A stretch of 64,000 bases of DNA from Microvelia longipes (lineage: Eukaryota; Arthropoda; Insecta; Hemiptera; Veliidae). Each line of letters begins with the position of its first letter. Within the stretch, counting starts at the first letter, position 1. Under the pieces are notes generated by a model. That model was not told the DNA's origin and did no database searches. It worked only from the letters and a program-made list of their open reading frames with translations. Positions 1-10,752 of this stretch are shown piece after piece. The position numbers and the translations under genes were made by a program. The stretch is taken from positions 12,577,912 to 12,641,911 of the forward strand of contig JACMZG010001908.1 of NCBI GenBank assembly GCA_018340805.1, given 5' to 3'.

Positions 1-765
1 ATCATTACTACTGTCGATTTAAACAGTATCATACTGTCCGATTTAACAGTATCATTACTACTGTCGATTTAAACAGTATTTACTACTGTCCGATTTAAAC
101 CAGTATCAGTATCACTACTGTCCGAGTGTCCGATTTTAAACAGTATCATTACTACTGTCCGATTTTAAACAGGTATCATTACTACTGTCCGATTTAAACA
201 GTATCATTACTACTGTCGATTTAAACAGTATCATTTCTACTGTCCGATTTAAACAGTGTCCGATTAACAGTATCATTACTACTGTCCGATTTAAACAGTA
301 TCATTTCTACTGTCCGATTTAAACAGTATCATTACTACTGTCCGATTTAAACAGTATCATTTCTACTGTCCGATTTAAACAGTATCATTACTACTGTCCG
401 ATTTAAACAGTATCATTTCTACTGTCCGATTTAAACAGTATCATTTCTACTGTCCGGTTTACGTAGTATCCTTACTACTGTCCAACTTAAACAGTATCAT
501 ATCTACTGTCCGGTTTACGAAGTATCATTCCTACTGTCCAGTTTACGTAGTATCATTACTACTGTCCGATTTTAACAGTATCATTTCTACTGTCCGGTTT
601 ACGTAGTATCATTACTACTGTCCGATTTTAACAGTATCATTTCTACTGTCCGGTTTACGTAGTATCATTACTACTGTCCGGTTAAACAGTATCATTTCTA
701 CTGTCGGTTTACGAAGTATCATTCCTACTGTCCGGTATACGTAGTATCATTACTACTGTCTGGTG
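1..765. repeat. 28-bp minisatellite array
   Basis: About 27 head-to-tail copies of a 28-bp unit reading roughly CAGTATCATTACTACTG followed by TCCGATTTAAA. Each unit carries ACAGTAT and TACTGT words that are near complements, so units can fold on themselves. The 5' half is fairly uniform. From about 455 the unit drifts to a variant with GGTTTACGTAG in place of GATTTAAACAG. The array starts at or before base 1. There are no unique spacers, so it is not a CRISPR. Confidence 0.95.
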
Positions 766-1908
766 TAGGTAGAATATTTTTTCAGTTTTTGGTTATATTA
801 ATTGTTCTCATCAACCTCAGACGGATTTCATTAAATTCAGGCCTGAAAAATAAAACTAAAAATAAAGACTTTTAAGAAAATAAAGTTTAACCACGGATTT
901 AATTTATATTTAAAAATATTAAAACGACCTGGTTTCTAATAGGGTTTGCTTCTTCTGCTGAAATATGTTTTAATTTCTAGAAAGCTTTTAAATCAATTCT
1001 TTAAGACTAATACCCTGTCAATAAAGACACAACATACGAATCTCACAATCGCTGAAACCAAAACGTAAGAACCAAGCAACAACAGAAAACAAAACAAAAT
1101 AACAACGCATTAAAACATACGAACTACACAATTAAGAAAACCAAAAAGTAAGAACCACGCATTAGAACATACAGTCTACGCAAGCACAGAAACCAAAATA
1201 TAAAAAACCATGCGTTATAACATACAAATAACGTAACCACGGAAACCAAAACATAAGTCCCACTCAACTACAACAGTACAAATTCTGCATCCACGGAAAC
1301 CGCAAAATATGAACCTTTAAAACAAACGAACCACGCAACCAGATAATACTAGATTAGATGGTTTGTATGATGTAATGTGTGGTAAAAACCACATATTACG
1401 ACATACAAACCACGGAAACCACAAAACACAACATAAAAACAACGCATTATAATGTATGAACCAAGCAACCACGAAAACCATTACATTAGAACTATCCATT
1501 AAATCACAGAAACCATGAAAGTCATAACATATCATTCTAATATTATAACGTAATCACAATAAAAAATTAAAGAGCCTAAATAACCAAATAAATAAAAGCC
1601 TTTAAGAATACTTAGAAATTCTCTTCTCGCATAGTTTATCGACAAAATACGAGAAAGTTTTAAAAATACCTTAGTATGGAAAATAAGAGGGAGCAAAAAC
1701 GCCAAAGAAGGATTCATTGAAACGTTATAATCAGATTTGAAAGGAAAATAAACTCATGTTGTGTTCATGTTATGGGAGAAAGAGCACAACATGTTTCAAC
1801 ATTACAACATGTATGGAGGCTCTCAGTTGAGTGAATATTTTAGTCGATAAGCGTGACAGTATTTAATCGCATTTTAACACAACAATAAATGAAATGAAAT
1901 ATAACTAA
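766..1908. other. AT-rich stretch, no gene recognised
   Basis: No convincing exon, RNA gene or mobile element. From about 1020 to 1530 the sequence is A-rich on the plus strand and loosely repetitive, with words such as AACCACG, GAAACCA and ACATACGAAC recurring at irregular spacing, which suggests a decayed tandem array. Short open frames on the minus strand here are low-complexity and are not called. Confidence 0.5.
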
Positions 1909-2836
1909 CAACTAAACCTCTCTAATGTTTTGTTATAAATAAGTAACTAAATCTTACTAATGTTTTGTTATAAATAAGTAAATAATCTTACTAATGTTTT
2001 ATTATAAATAAGTAACTAAAACTTACTAATGTTTTGTTATAAATACGTAACTAAATCTTACTAATGTTTTGTTATAAATACGTAACTAAATCTTACTAAT
2101 GTTTTATTATAAATAAGAAACTAATTCTTACTAATGTTTAATTATAAATAAGTAACTAAATATTACTAATGTTTTGTTATAAATAAGTAACTAAATCTTA
2201 CTAATGTTTTGTTATAAATAAGTAACTAAATCTTATGTTTTGTATAAATAAGTAAATAATCTTACTAATGTTTTATTATAAATAAGTAACTAAAACTTAC
2301 TTATGTTTTGTTATAAATACGTAACTAAATCTTACTAATGTTTTGTTATAAATAAGAAACTAATTCTTACTAATGTTTATTTATAAATAAGTAACTAAAT
2401 ATTACTAATGTTTTGTTATAAATAAGTAACTAATCTTACTAATGTTTGTTATAAATAAGTAACAATCTTACTAATGTTTTATTATAAATAAGTAAATAAA
2501 TCTTACTAATGTCTTATTATAAATAAGTAACTAAATCTTACTAATGTTATAAATAAGTACTAATCTTACCAATGTTTTATTATAAATAAGTAACTAAATC
2601 TTACTAATGTTTTATTATAAATAATTAACTAAATCTTACTAATGTTTTGTTATAAATAAGTAACTAATCTTACCAATGTTTTATTATAAATAGTAAAAAT
2701 CTTACTATGTTTTATTACTAATCTTACTAATGTTTTATTATAATAAGTAAATTCTTACTAATGTTTTATTATAAATAAGTAACTAAAGCTTACTAATGTT
2801 TTATTATAATAAGTAACTAAATCTAACAAATGTTTT
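1909..2836. repeat. 35-bp minisatellite array
   Basis: About 26 copies of a 35-bp unit containing ATAAATAAGTAACTAAAT and CTTACTAATGTTTTGTT. Variation is mainly one- or two-base deletions and a GTTTTGTT/GTTTTATT alternation. The copies from about 1990 to 2170 and from 2250 to 2400 share the same order of variants (AAAACTTAC, then TACGTAAC, then AAGAAACTAATTC), which points to duplication of multi-unit blocks. Confidence 0.93.
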
Positions 2837-3291
2837 AAATTAATAGGGCGATAAATAAATTGAAACAGATTTACGAGGATAAACCTTTCCTCAATGAAAT
2901 AGTGGGAAGAAACAAAAGAAAACCTCTCGTAATCTCTGACAAGGGAAATAACTAAACTCTTGGAAAACTACTTATCTAGAAACACTTGGGCCTTTCTAAC
3001 CAATTAGTAAGGCCTTTAATAGGGCCGTCAAATGCAAATACACTTGTATAAATTAACATTCTTTCACTATACCGTCAAAAGAAACGTAAAATAACAAGTG
3101 AAAGGTTATAAAATAGGTTTCTTTACATTTAATATCCATAAATAAATAAATACTTTTATTCGATTTCTTTGGTTTACATACATATCGAAAATGGTGTAAC
3201 GTGACTCGTGCGAAATCAAATTTATCTTTTGGGAACTAAAGCCAACTATGATAATTACTAAAAATTAGTCATCATCAGAGTTCATTTGGAA
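2837..3291. other. No gene recognised
   Basis: Apparently single-copy AT-rich sequence between two tandem arrays. No splice-flanked open frame, RNA gene or element end was recognised. Confidence 0.4.
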
Positions 3292-3765
3292 AGTCTATGA
3301 CCATATTTTTCTTGTAATTGTAAAGAAAAAAGATGGAATAACTTGGGGGAAGATACCAATTTGGTAGTCTATGACCATATTTTTCTTGTAATGGTAAAGA
3401 AAAAAGATGGAATAACTTGGGGGTAGATACCAATTTGGTAGTCTATGACCATATTTTTTTGTAATTGTAAAGAAAAAGATGGAATAACTTGGGGGTAGAT
3501 ACCAATTTGGTACTATGACCATATTTTCTTGTAATTGTAAAGAAAAGATGGAATAACTTGGGGGTAGATACCAATTTGGTAGTCTATGACCATATTTTTC
3601 TTGTAATTGTAAAGAAAAAAGATGGAATAACTTGGGGGTAGATACCAATTTGGTAATCTATGACCATATTTTTCTTGTAATTGTAAAGAAAAAAGATGGA
3701 ATAACTTGGGGGTAGATACCAATTTGGTAGTCTATGACCATATTTTTCTTATAATTGTAAAAAAT
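3292..3765. repeat. 74-bp tandem repeat, about six copies
   Basis: Six units of about 74 bp, each with CTATGACCATATTTTTC, a short A-run, GATGGAATAACTTGGGGG and TAGATACCAATTTGGT. Units are about 95% alike with small indels, mostly in the A/T runs and in the AGTCTATG segment. The repeat gives long open frames on the minus strand that translate the same segment in shifted frames. They are not genes. Confidence 0.95.
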
Positions 3766-4682
3766 TAATGTTGTTTCATATGAAGTGTTCCTCCTTGTAC
3801 ATCTATGTATTTAAGAAACATGAATTCATCTTTTGCAAAACTCAGTAGTATCAAATTTAATACATATAATCGCTCAGACTATGCTCAATAAAAAAAACAT
3901 TAAAAATCACTTCGAATAAATAAATTAGAAGACAAAAAGATAGAACAACAAGGTAGATAATATCGGAATTGAGTTAAAGGGAAAAGAAGATAAAATTGAA
4001 CGTGAAAGGTCTGGAGAGACTTAGTCTGGCTCTATGTAGAGAATGAAATTATCGAACAAATCTAAGTTGCAACTCAATTATAAATTATAATTTAAATCGA
4101 CATGGAGCTAAATTAACATGGACAGTACCATGTAGATTAGACTAATTTAACATTCTAGCATGTCTATACATTTCAGTATAAAGTGGAACATAGAGTAATA
4201 TGTAATAGAGAGTATGTTTTCAATGAAATTTTATTGTTTCCAAATAGCATTACCATAAAGATATAAATATTGTAGTAGAATGTTACAACACGAATCACGG
4301 AGGTTGATAATAATAGGAAGAATCAGGTACATGTACTCTATGGACATATTTAGGGTGTTTTCAAGTTAAATTTTTTCCATTCCATTTCGAATGTAATAGT
4401 ACATTGACAGAGTAAGTTCAGTAGAGTTGTATTTAACATTTGGTATTACCAAGTTTTGTCTCTCGCACAATTATATTGTGTCTAGAATTTTATTTAATAA
4501 TAAATATCAAATAATTTAATTGAAGCAATCGCTATAATATTTTGTTGCGGTAACTAGTTTATACAGATGGAAATTCTATTAGGGACTTAGTCCAAATTAG
4601 ATAAAAAGAGGGACAGAAGACAGAGAAACGACCTGTCTGATAAGGTTTTTTATCACCCGTTATGCAAAAAACGTTTAACAAC
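3766..4682. other. No gene recognised
   Basis: AT-rich, no convincing coding or structural RNA signal. It ends where a 5S-derived repeat begins. Confidence 0.4.
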
Positions 4683-4908
4683 AATACGTACGGGGTACCT
4701 CGGAATTTTTCCTCATCACATCGGATTCGCTACGCTCATTCTACCTGCTTCGTAAACGCTTCGCTCGTTCTCAGAATATACAAGTCGTTAAATTTATACT
4801 GCAACACGCCTTCGGACTCGCTTTGCTCATCCTAAGATAGTAAATACATCCGTTTCATTCCAGCATTCACTCATCCAGGCACTGACCACGTTCGATGCTG
4901 CTTTTAGT
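4683..4908 (-). mobile_element. 5S-rRNA-derived SINE-like element, copy 1
   Basis: On the minus strand a 5S-like head lies at about 4871-4905: AGCATCGAACGTGGTCAGTG then CCTGGATGA, matching the 5S rRNA internal promoter region (usual form GGGCGTGGTTAGTACTTGGA). It is followed by a body with repeated words close to GACGAGCGAAGCGAG and by a terminal block ending TTCCGAGGTACCCCGTAC. The same body and terminal block recur at 7474-7560, 28965-29125 and 31145-31255. The 5' part of the 5S domain is missing here because the 50-bp satellite abuts it. It is not a functional 5S gene. Confidence 0.75.
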
Positions 4909-5735
4909 GTCATTGGTCATATTTATGGAGGGAACTGGTTTTGTATCATTTATTTAGTTTCATTGGTCGAATGTATAGAGGGAACTGGTTTTATATCATT
5001 TACTTAGTTTCATTGGTTGAATTTATGGAGGGAACTGGTTTTGTATCATTTATTTAGTTTTATTGGTTGAATTAATGGAGGGAACTGGTTTTGTATCATT
5101 TATTTAGTTTCATTGGTCATATTTATGGAGGGAACTGGTTTTGTATAATTTATTTAGTTTCATTGGTCATATTTATGGAGGGAACTGGTTTTGTATCATT
5201 TATTTAGTTTCATTGGTCGAATGTATAGAGGGAACTGGTTTTATATCATTTACTTAGTTTCATTGGTTGAATTTATGGAGGGAACTGGTTTTGTATCATT
5301 TATTTAGTTTTATTGGTTGAATTAATGGAGGGAACTGGTTTTGTATCATTTATTTAGTTTCATTGGTCATGGAGGGAACTGGTTTTGTATCATTTATTTA
5401 GTTTCATTGGTCGAATTTATGGAGGGAACTGGTTTTGTATCATTTATTTAGTTTCATTGGTCGAATTTATGGAGGGAACTGGTTTTATATAATTTTATTT
5501 AGTGTCATTAGTCATATTAATGGAGGGAACTGGTTTTATATCATTTATTTAGTTTCATTGGTCGAATTTATGGAAGGAACTGGTTTTGTATAATTTATGT
5601 CAAAACCAGCTTGCTTGTCATGTCATTGGTCGAATTTATCGAGGGATCTGGTTTTGTATATCCTATTTAGTTTCATTCGTCGAAATTTTGGAGGAAACTT
5701 GTTTAGTATATTTTATTTAGTTTCATTGGATGGAA
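4909..5735. repeat. 50-bp satellite with 250-bp higher-order period
   Basis: About 16 copies of a 50-bp unit containing TTTCATTGGTC, TTATGGAGGGAACTGGTTT and TGTATCATTTATTTAG. Diagnostic variants (TCAT, TCGA with TTATATC, TTGA with ATTTATGG, TTGA with ATTAATGG) appear in the same order at 4911-5160 and again at 5161-5410. Blocks of five units have therefore been duplicated as a unit. The 3' units are more divergent. Confidence 0.93.
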
Positions 5736-6335
5736 ATAAATATCATTATTTATTATTTTTATAACTACGTAGAAAAAGTAAACCTTTAGAGATAAATTAT
5801 AAAAATGTTTAACAAAGCTAGTCGTAAAGAGAATGATGGGAAGCCGAGGTGAATATGAAAGAGACAGCTCTCTAGAACGTGAGCTCTCAACTCTCTAGAG
5901 AAACTCTCTCCCACCATATCAACAAACTCCAGCAAAATTTAATTTCTAAATATTATACAATTCACATCACGCTTGCTCGCTTTGCTCTCTTACTTATACT
6001 TCACAAAGTAACAAACCCTTTTCTCCCTTTATCTGTCATTTTTAATAAAAGTTTTTCTCTTCGCTCACCAATACAGTAATGAATATATTAAAAAGACAAA
6101 TCCAAATACTCGACTTGTTTCAAAAACATGGTTGTTTTTCCGCAGAACAATTGCAAATATTTAATGCTCGAGTCATTATGAACATAGTTGTTATTTATTG
6201 ATCAATTAATATGTACAGTACAGTTTATAAGAGATAAATTAAGGTCACTCATATAAGACTATAGCGATTTGTAATAAGAAAATCACGCTCATGAGATGAC
6301 ATGAAGGAATATTTATGTCAAAAAAAGATATATTT
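5736..6335. other. No gene recognised
   Basis: AT-rich. A short region near 5870-5915 has CTCTC/GAGAG words able to form small hairpins. A 66-residue open frame from 5879 has no recognisable domain and no flanking splice signals that would support it. Confidence 0.35.
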
Positions 6336-6352
6336 TTGTACTATATATATTA

Positions 6353-6412
<60 letters not shown>

Positions 6413-6607
6413 TAAAAAGGTTGTACACATTCCCTTTATAAACCTTTCCTACTTCCTCCCTTATCTTCAGAGGGCTCGTCGTGCTCATTGAGACTAGAAG
6501 TTAATCACTGATTTAACTTTATTAGTTGAGAGCTCGAGTGTTGCCCCGCCTGCTGATGATGGCGTTATGCCGAAACCCGTCCAGGGATATTTATATCCAA
6601 CAGCAAG

Positions 6608-6670
<63 letters not shown>

Positions 6671-6672
6671 CA
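6336..6672. repeat. (TA)n tracts around a dispersed repeat fragment
   Basis: Two long TA microsatellites (about 6341-6409 and 6609-6672). Between them 6440-6530 contains a block (TTATCTTCAGAGGGCTCGTC through TTAATCACTGAT) that recurs almost exactly at 55160-55225, so it belongs to a dispersed repeat. The hammerhead-like motif at 6549-6585 lies in the same interval. Confidence 0.85.
6549..6585 (+). ncRNA. Hammerhead-ribozyme-like motif 1
   Basis: The order CCTG, CTGATGA, T, GGC, GTTAT, GCC, GAAAC, CC, GTC, CAGG fits a minimal hammerhead: stem I CCTG/CAGG, core CTGATGA and GAAA, stem II GGC/GCC, a two-base-pair stem III (AC/GT) with a two-base loop, and GTC as the cleavage triplet. One extra T lies between the core and stem II, which departs from the canonical fold. 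Activity cannot be judged from sequence. Penelope-like elements are known to carry hammerhead motifs, and this may be a remnant of one. Confidence 0.5.
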
Positions 6673-6989
6673 TTTTATATATATGTCAGGTAGAGACCAA
6701 AGGCCCTAGGTTTTAAAGATGTTACTAGGATCTATTAAGGTTAATTACTAGAGCCTAATATCACAAACCTATTGTATACAAAACATTTCAGTTTATCAGT
6801 CGTGACGTATTTTATCATAGACTTATTATTACTAAATATTTATTTTATATACCTCTAACATTATTTATTTTAACAGACAATTAATTAAATTAATATCAAA
6901 ACAATTGTTATATCACCTATAAATCATTATAACTTTTAATTACTTATTACATTAGATAAATGTATAAATTATTATTTTTCTTTTTTATT
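6673..6989. other. No gene recognised
   Basis: Very AT-rich sequence between the TA tract and the composite repeat that follows. No supported feature. Confidence 0.4.
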
Positions 6990-7560
6990 TATCTTATTTA
7001 TACCGCAGGTATATAGGAAAAGTATTTTGTTTGCAAATATCAAATATATCAAAAATCGGGATGTCACCGGAATCATCCGTGACAAACTTTCTACAAAAAT
7101 CAGTCTATAGATGTAGTTGTGCTATCCGGAAAATATTTTCTTTGGCGTTATTAACCTGGAATAATAAAAATTTCAAAAAAATCATTAAACGCGAAAAAAA
7201 TGTTGCGATCGGATTGAGATTTAACAAGCATATTGCCATGTATGGACTAACATTAGTTTAATTTTATCAGATGACTTGTGTTTTTTTTACATTGTTAAAA
7301 ATTGTAAATAATCTAATTGGGATGAAATTTATTACGAGTGTATAACTTTACGTTCTAAATGAGTACACTAAGTTTCGTTTCAATACGACGAAACTTATCT
7401 CTGGTTTTTGTTGGATCATATAAGTGAAGGAGCATCGAGCGTGGTCAGTGCCAGGATGGGGGACCGCTGGGAATAAAAGGAATGAATTTACTATCTGAGG
7501 ACGAGCAAAGTGAGTCTGATATAAAAAAAAGTTCTGAGGCCTAATAAGCATAATTAATAG
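6990..7560 (+). mobile_element. Composite dispersed repeat with internal 5S domain, plus copy
   Basis: The first part (about 6998-7300) matches a dispersed family also seen at 19915-20340, 27600-27835, 31385-31790 and 57110-57355, marked by TATAGGAAAAGTATT, GATGTCACCGGAATCATCC and ATTAGTCTATAG-like words. The second part (7384-7474) matches 5S rRNA: TTGTTGGATCATATAAGTGA, GCATCGAGCGTGGTCAGTG and GGACCGCTGGGAAT. It is followed by the shared body and end TTCTGAGGCC. The same order occurs on the minus strand at 31145-31790, so both parts probably form one element. The open frame at 7031-7261 lies in the repeat and is not called. Confidence 0.7.
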
Positions 7561-9326
7561 GTTTTAATAATTAAAACCTAATGAAATAAATAAATATAAT
7601 AACATATTTATGAAATGTTCAAACATAACAAACATGAAAAAGAAATAACCATAACAAAAATTTAAACAAGTTTAAATAAAGTATATATTATACGGCTGTA
7701 TGGTCCACAAAGTCGACTGCCAAAAATAAGAGTTCCGAGGCATCCCGTACCCGATTTTTTTAAATATATTTGTTATATAATTGAAAGTTGAGAACAAAAA
7801 TAATTTCCAGAAAGTGATTGTGTAATTCATCAAAGTTGATATTTGAGAAATATCTTTCTACTTGATGATCTAAGAAATAAAACAGATTTCTTTGATAAGC
7901 GAATCGAGACATTTATTAATTAACGAACTTTTAGAAAACTTTTACAAAAAATAATGTCATTTCGTAAAGAAAATTAAAATTTGGAACGAAACTATGTAAT
8001 ATTTTAGAGAATTTCCCTCTTTGTAAATCCTTAATAATTAGTTTAACAAATATTTTCTTTTTAATCTATTGTTATTTATATTATCTTTATTTCGTAACAG
8101 TCCAAAGTTACTGGAAGTTTCTAAAATTGAAAAAATTAATTATTCTAAAATTTATAAAATATAAATTTTTAATTTTTAATCATTTCCCATTTAGAAAATA
8201 CATGGAGAAAATTTACAGACATTAAAAGAGAAGATGAGGCAAATAAATAAGTTGTTTAACTTTAGTGTTATTTATCAGTATTGTTTAATTTATCTTTGTT
8301 GCTAAAAAACATTGTTTTTTAGTTCATTGGACTCAAATAAAAACCTTTTATTAATGAGGTGAAAATTAAAACATTCCTTTGTTAAAATAATTTATTTGAA
8401 CGAAGATATTGTCTTATAAATTATTTCTTAAACATTTCGCTTCAATTATTTTCTTCTGAGGCAAATTAGCTTTAAGAAAATATGATTTACTTTAGTTAAT
8501 TCCTGATTTTTGTTAAACTAAAAATTTTAAAGAATTTTCGAAGAATAATTTTAAATTTTTAAACAATAACAAATTGTTTTTGTAATGTTTTTTAGTTAAA
8601 ACATAACTAACACTTATGTTTGTATCTAAGATACCAAAATCGATTATAAATTTTTCCGTGGTTTTGTAGAGCAATCTACGCGGCAAAATTTGAAAATAAA
8701 GGGTATCATTTATATATTATAACAATACATCGATACAGCTGAGTTTTTAAAATTCCTAACTATCATATATCAATAAAAATTGAGCACTGTTACAGAACTT
8801 GAATTAAGCAATAGAAAACATTTGCTGTAGATAATTAAATCATTGAATTCTCTAGAAAGAGTATTTTCACCTAATTAGTCCAGTAAACATTAACAGAAAA
8901 TTCTTTCTCCTTCACTTCTGTTCTTTCTTACTAATTTTTTAATTAGATTTTTGTGGCTCTAATTTTGAAATTTCAGAGCCGGATGTATTAAAAAAAAGTT
9001 TTTGCACAAGCAATAACAATTAAAATTCAAAAAGTCTGGCGCGGAGGTCTACAAACCGTGCAAATTTACTTTACAAAAGTAAGCGCTTTTTTGCTTATCA
9101 ATCAAATTTTTGCTTACGTTTTTTGATAATGCTCAATAGCCTGAGCAGCAGTTATTATTTTTAACAGGTTATTAAAACCTGTTATTTATTTTTCTTAATA
9201 GATGCGCATATTAATCATTCCATAGATTATACGATAAGTTGTACTCATTTGATGTTACGTTTATGCTATTTTTAACACATTTTATTAGAAAACATTAAAA
9301 AAATAACAAGTTTTGACATTACTGTT
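7561..9326. other. AT-rich, repeat fragments only
   Basis: No gene recognised. About 7730-7765 carries AGTTCCGAGGCATCCCGTAC, the terminal block of the 5S-derived family. About 9031-9050 carries TCTGGCGCGGAGGTC, like the end of the foldback family at 38156 and 56131. At 9153-9190 a short inverted repeat (AACAGGTT/AACCTGTT) is present. The remainder is low-complexity AT-rich DNA. Confidence 0.45.
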
Positions 9327-9344
9327 CATGAGGAAAGAATAATA

Positions 9345-9443
9345 ATGAAGACAGCAGTCCTAGTTTTTGTTAGTTTAATTTATTACATCAGAGCTTTCGC
9401 ACAAGCGATGCTTGGCATCCTCAGTGAATCTAATAACAAGTAA
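9345..9443 (+). CDS. Signal-peptide mini-exon, left arm
   Basis: An ATG-started 32-residue frame lies inside the left foldback arm. Its first 20 residues look like a textbook secretory signal: basic n-region (MK), hydrophobic core AVLVFVSLIYYI, then RAFA-Q, a plausible signal peptidase site after AFA. The remaining residues (AMLGILSESNNK) show no recognised peptide. GT-containing donor candidates follow (CAGTGAAT, AAGTAAAC), so this could be the first coding exon of a small secreted protein, or a captured exon. No downstream exon was identified. It is called because of the signal-like composition and its duplication, not from homology. Confidence 0.35.
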   Translation: MKTAVLVFVSLIYYIRAFAQAMLGILSESNNK

Positions 9444-9608
9444 ACAAAACCATAAACCAATTACAAAAGAACAGAAATAAAAATATACATACCAAACAAG
9501 GCAAAACATTTCAAAACAAATTCAAGTAATATTAAAATAATCATAGCCCAAACTTACAATAAGTAATATAGTTACACCACCACATATGTAAAACAACAGT
9601 TAATAGCA

Positions 9609-9746
9609 TCAAAACCAAAAGTTAATATTAAAAAAGTAAGAAAAATCATAAAAAAAATTAGATTCACTGAGGATGCCAAGCATCGCTTGTGCGAAAGCTC
9701 TGATGTAATAAATTAAACTAACAAAAACTAGGACTGCTGTCTTCAT
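9609..9746 (-). CDS. Signal-peptide mini-exon, right arm
   Basis: The mirror copy in the right arm starts with the same ATG and encodes the same first 28 residues or so (through LSESN), then diverges where the arm ends and runs 17 more residues rich in F, Y and S to a TGA. The arm's single mismatch lies just upstream of the ATG, so the coding part is unchanged in both. A TATATA word lies about 90 bases upstream on the minus strand (about 9834-9840). Whether either copy is transcribed is unknown. Confidence 0.35.
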   Translation of the reverse strand: MKTAVLVFVSLIYYIRAFAQAMLGILSESNFFYDFSYFFNINFWF

Positions 9747-9904
9747 GATTATTCTTTCCTCATTAAACTCACAGTCCATTAAATCTTAATTCTTAAATTA
9801 CTATATTATTATTACTATTATGTTATTTATCAAGCATATATAAACAAAACTTCGCGCCAGACTTATTTTGAAGTTATAAACTTAAATACTGTGAGTAAGG
9901 TGAC

Positions 9905-10070
9905 AAAAGTAGCACCGGTACCAAGATTCGAACCTAGGAACCCTAGCTTTGAGTAGATAAGACTACTCCTATAGACTCTGGACCGGTTTTATTGGACTCA
10001 GCAATCCAAAAAACATCGAAAATGACACTCTACTCAACATATTGTTTTTTAGGCTATCCGGAGATTTACC
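9905..10070 (-). mobile_element. tRNA-like SINE fragment related to the palindrome arms
   Basis: On the minus strand a B-box-like word GGTTCGAATCTTGG lies near 9917-9932, preceded by an A-box-side segment GGTCCAGAGTC. Downstream words (TGGACTCAGCAATCCAAA, GACACTCTACTC) match the module at 39080-39170 and 41200-41290 in the P450 intron palindrome. It is a diverged copy of the same tRNA-derived module. It cannot fold as a normal tRNA with a matched acceptor stem, so it is not a tRNA gene. Confidence 0.6.
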
Positions 10071-10685
10071 ACTACTTTTTGTTCTACTTTTTGCCTATTA
10101 AAGGTGGTCGTAATTTTTAATATATAAATATTAAATATAGTCCGGAATTTGAAATAGGCTTCCTATATTTTTAATAGAAAAGTAGGTCTATTAGCTTCCT
10201 TTCTTGGAAGTACTAATAGACTCAGTAGGCGTACTAACAACTGTATTTTTACGAAATAACAATTTAATAAAATAATTGAAAAAGAGTATAAAAATAAGAC
10301 AACTAAAAAGATCAAAACAAAAGTAAAGAAAACAAAGAAGTGAAATGTAATTGTATTATAACATCAATACTTGGTAGGACTTCAAAATACATGACACAGC
10401 TTCAACAACAAAGGGAAATACAAGAAAAGAATTGAAATGAGATTCGGGTTTGACCAGTGAACCGAGCAAGCCTTTTCTTCTTATATCAGTCTAAACGTAG
10501 AACTAAGATAGAGTAGATAAAACTACAAAAATACACTGTGAACTACAGATGTACAGTAATTTTAAAAGAAGGCAGAATGACAAAAAGAATACTGTGAACT
10601 ACTGATTTAATAAAGAAATACACTAATAGATAGAAAACACTGTGAAAAAACAGAAAGAATACTACAGAAGAAGTAAAAGAAGAAA
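10071..10685. other. No gene recognised
   Basis: AT-rich. Weak internal repetition (ACAAAAAGAATACTGTGAACTAC-like words from about 10530 to 10680) suggests an old tandem duplication. No supported coding exon. Confidence 0.35.
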
Positions 10686-10752
10686 AGCACAGAAGTAGCA
10701 GAAGATAAAAATACGTATTATAAGTATTTTTATCTTCTCCTACTTCTGTGCT
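10686..10752. repeat. Long hairpin
   Basis: AGCACAGAAGTAG with GAAGATAAAAATAC is followed after a 10-base loop by the reverse complement (TATTTTTATCTTCTCCTAC then TTCTGTGCT). The stem is about 28 bp with a two-base irregularity. It could be a very small foldback or a structured transcript. There is no further evidence for an RNA gene. Confidence 0.7.

Larger units (their letters stand above)
9327..9764. mobile_element. Foldback element with 104-bp near-identical inverted arms
   Basis: 9328-9431 and 9659-9763 are reverse complements with one visible mismatch over about 104 bases. The unmatched 227-bp centre is A-rich. Arms this alike imply a recent inverted duplication or ongoing gene conversion. 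No obvious target-site duplication was found at the outer edges. Each arm carries a short signal-peptide open frame reading inward (described separately), which is unusual for a MITE arm. Confidence 0.85.

Noticed and set aside
1..765. CRISPR-like direct repeats at the window start
   Set aside because: Units are contiguous with no unique spacers, and the window is eukaryotic. It is a minisatellite.
7384..7474. Functional 5S rRNA gene
   Set aside because: Only part of 5S is present, with substitutions and no proper 3' end. It belongs to a dispersed repeat.
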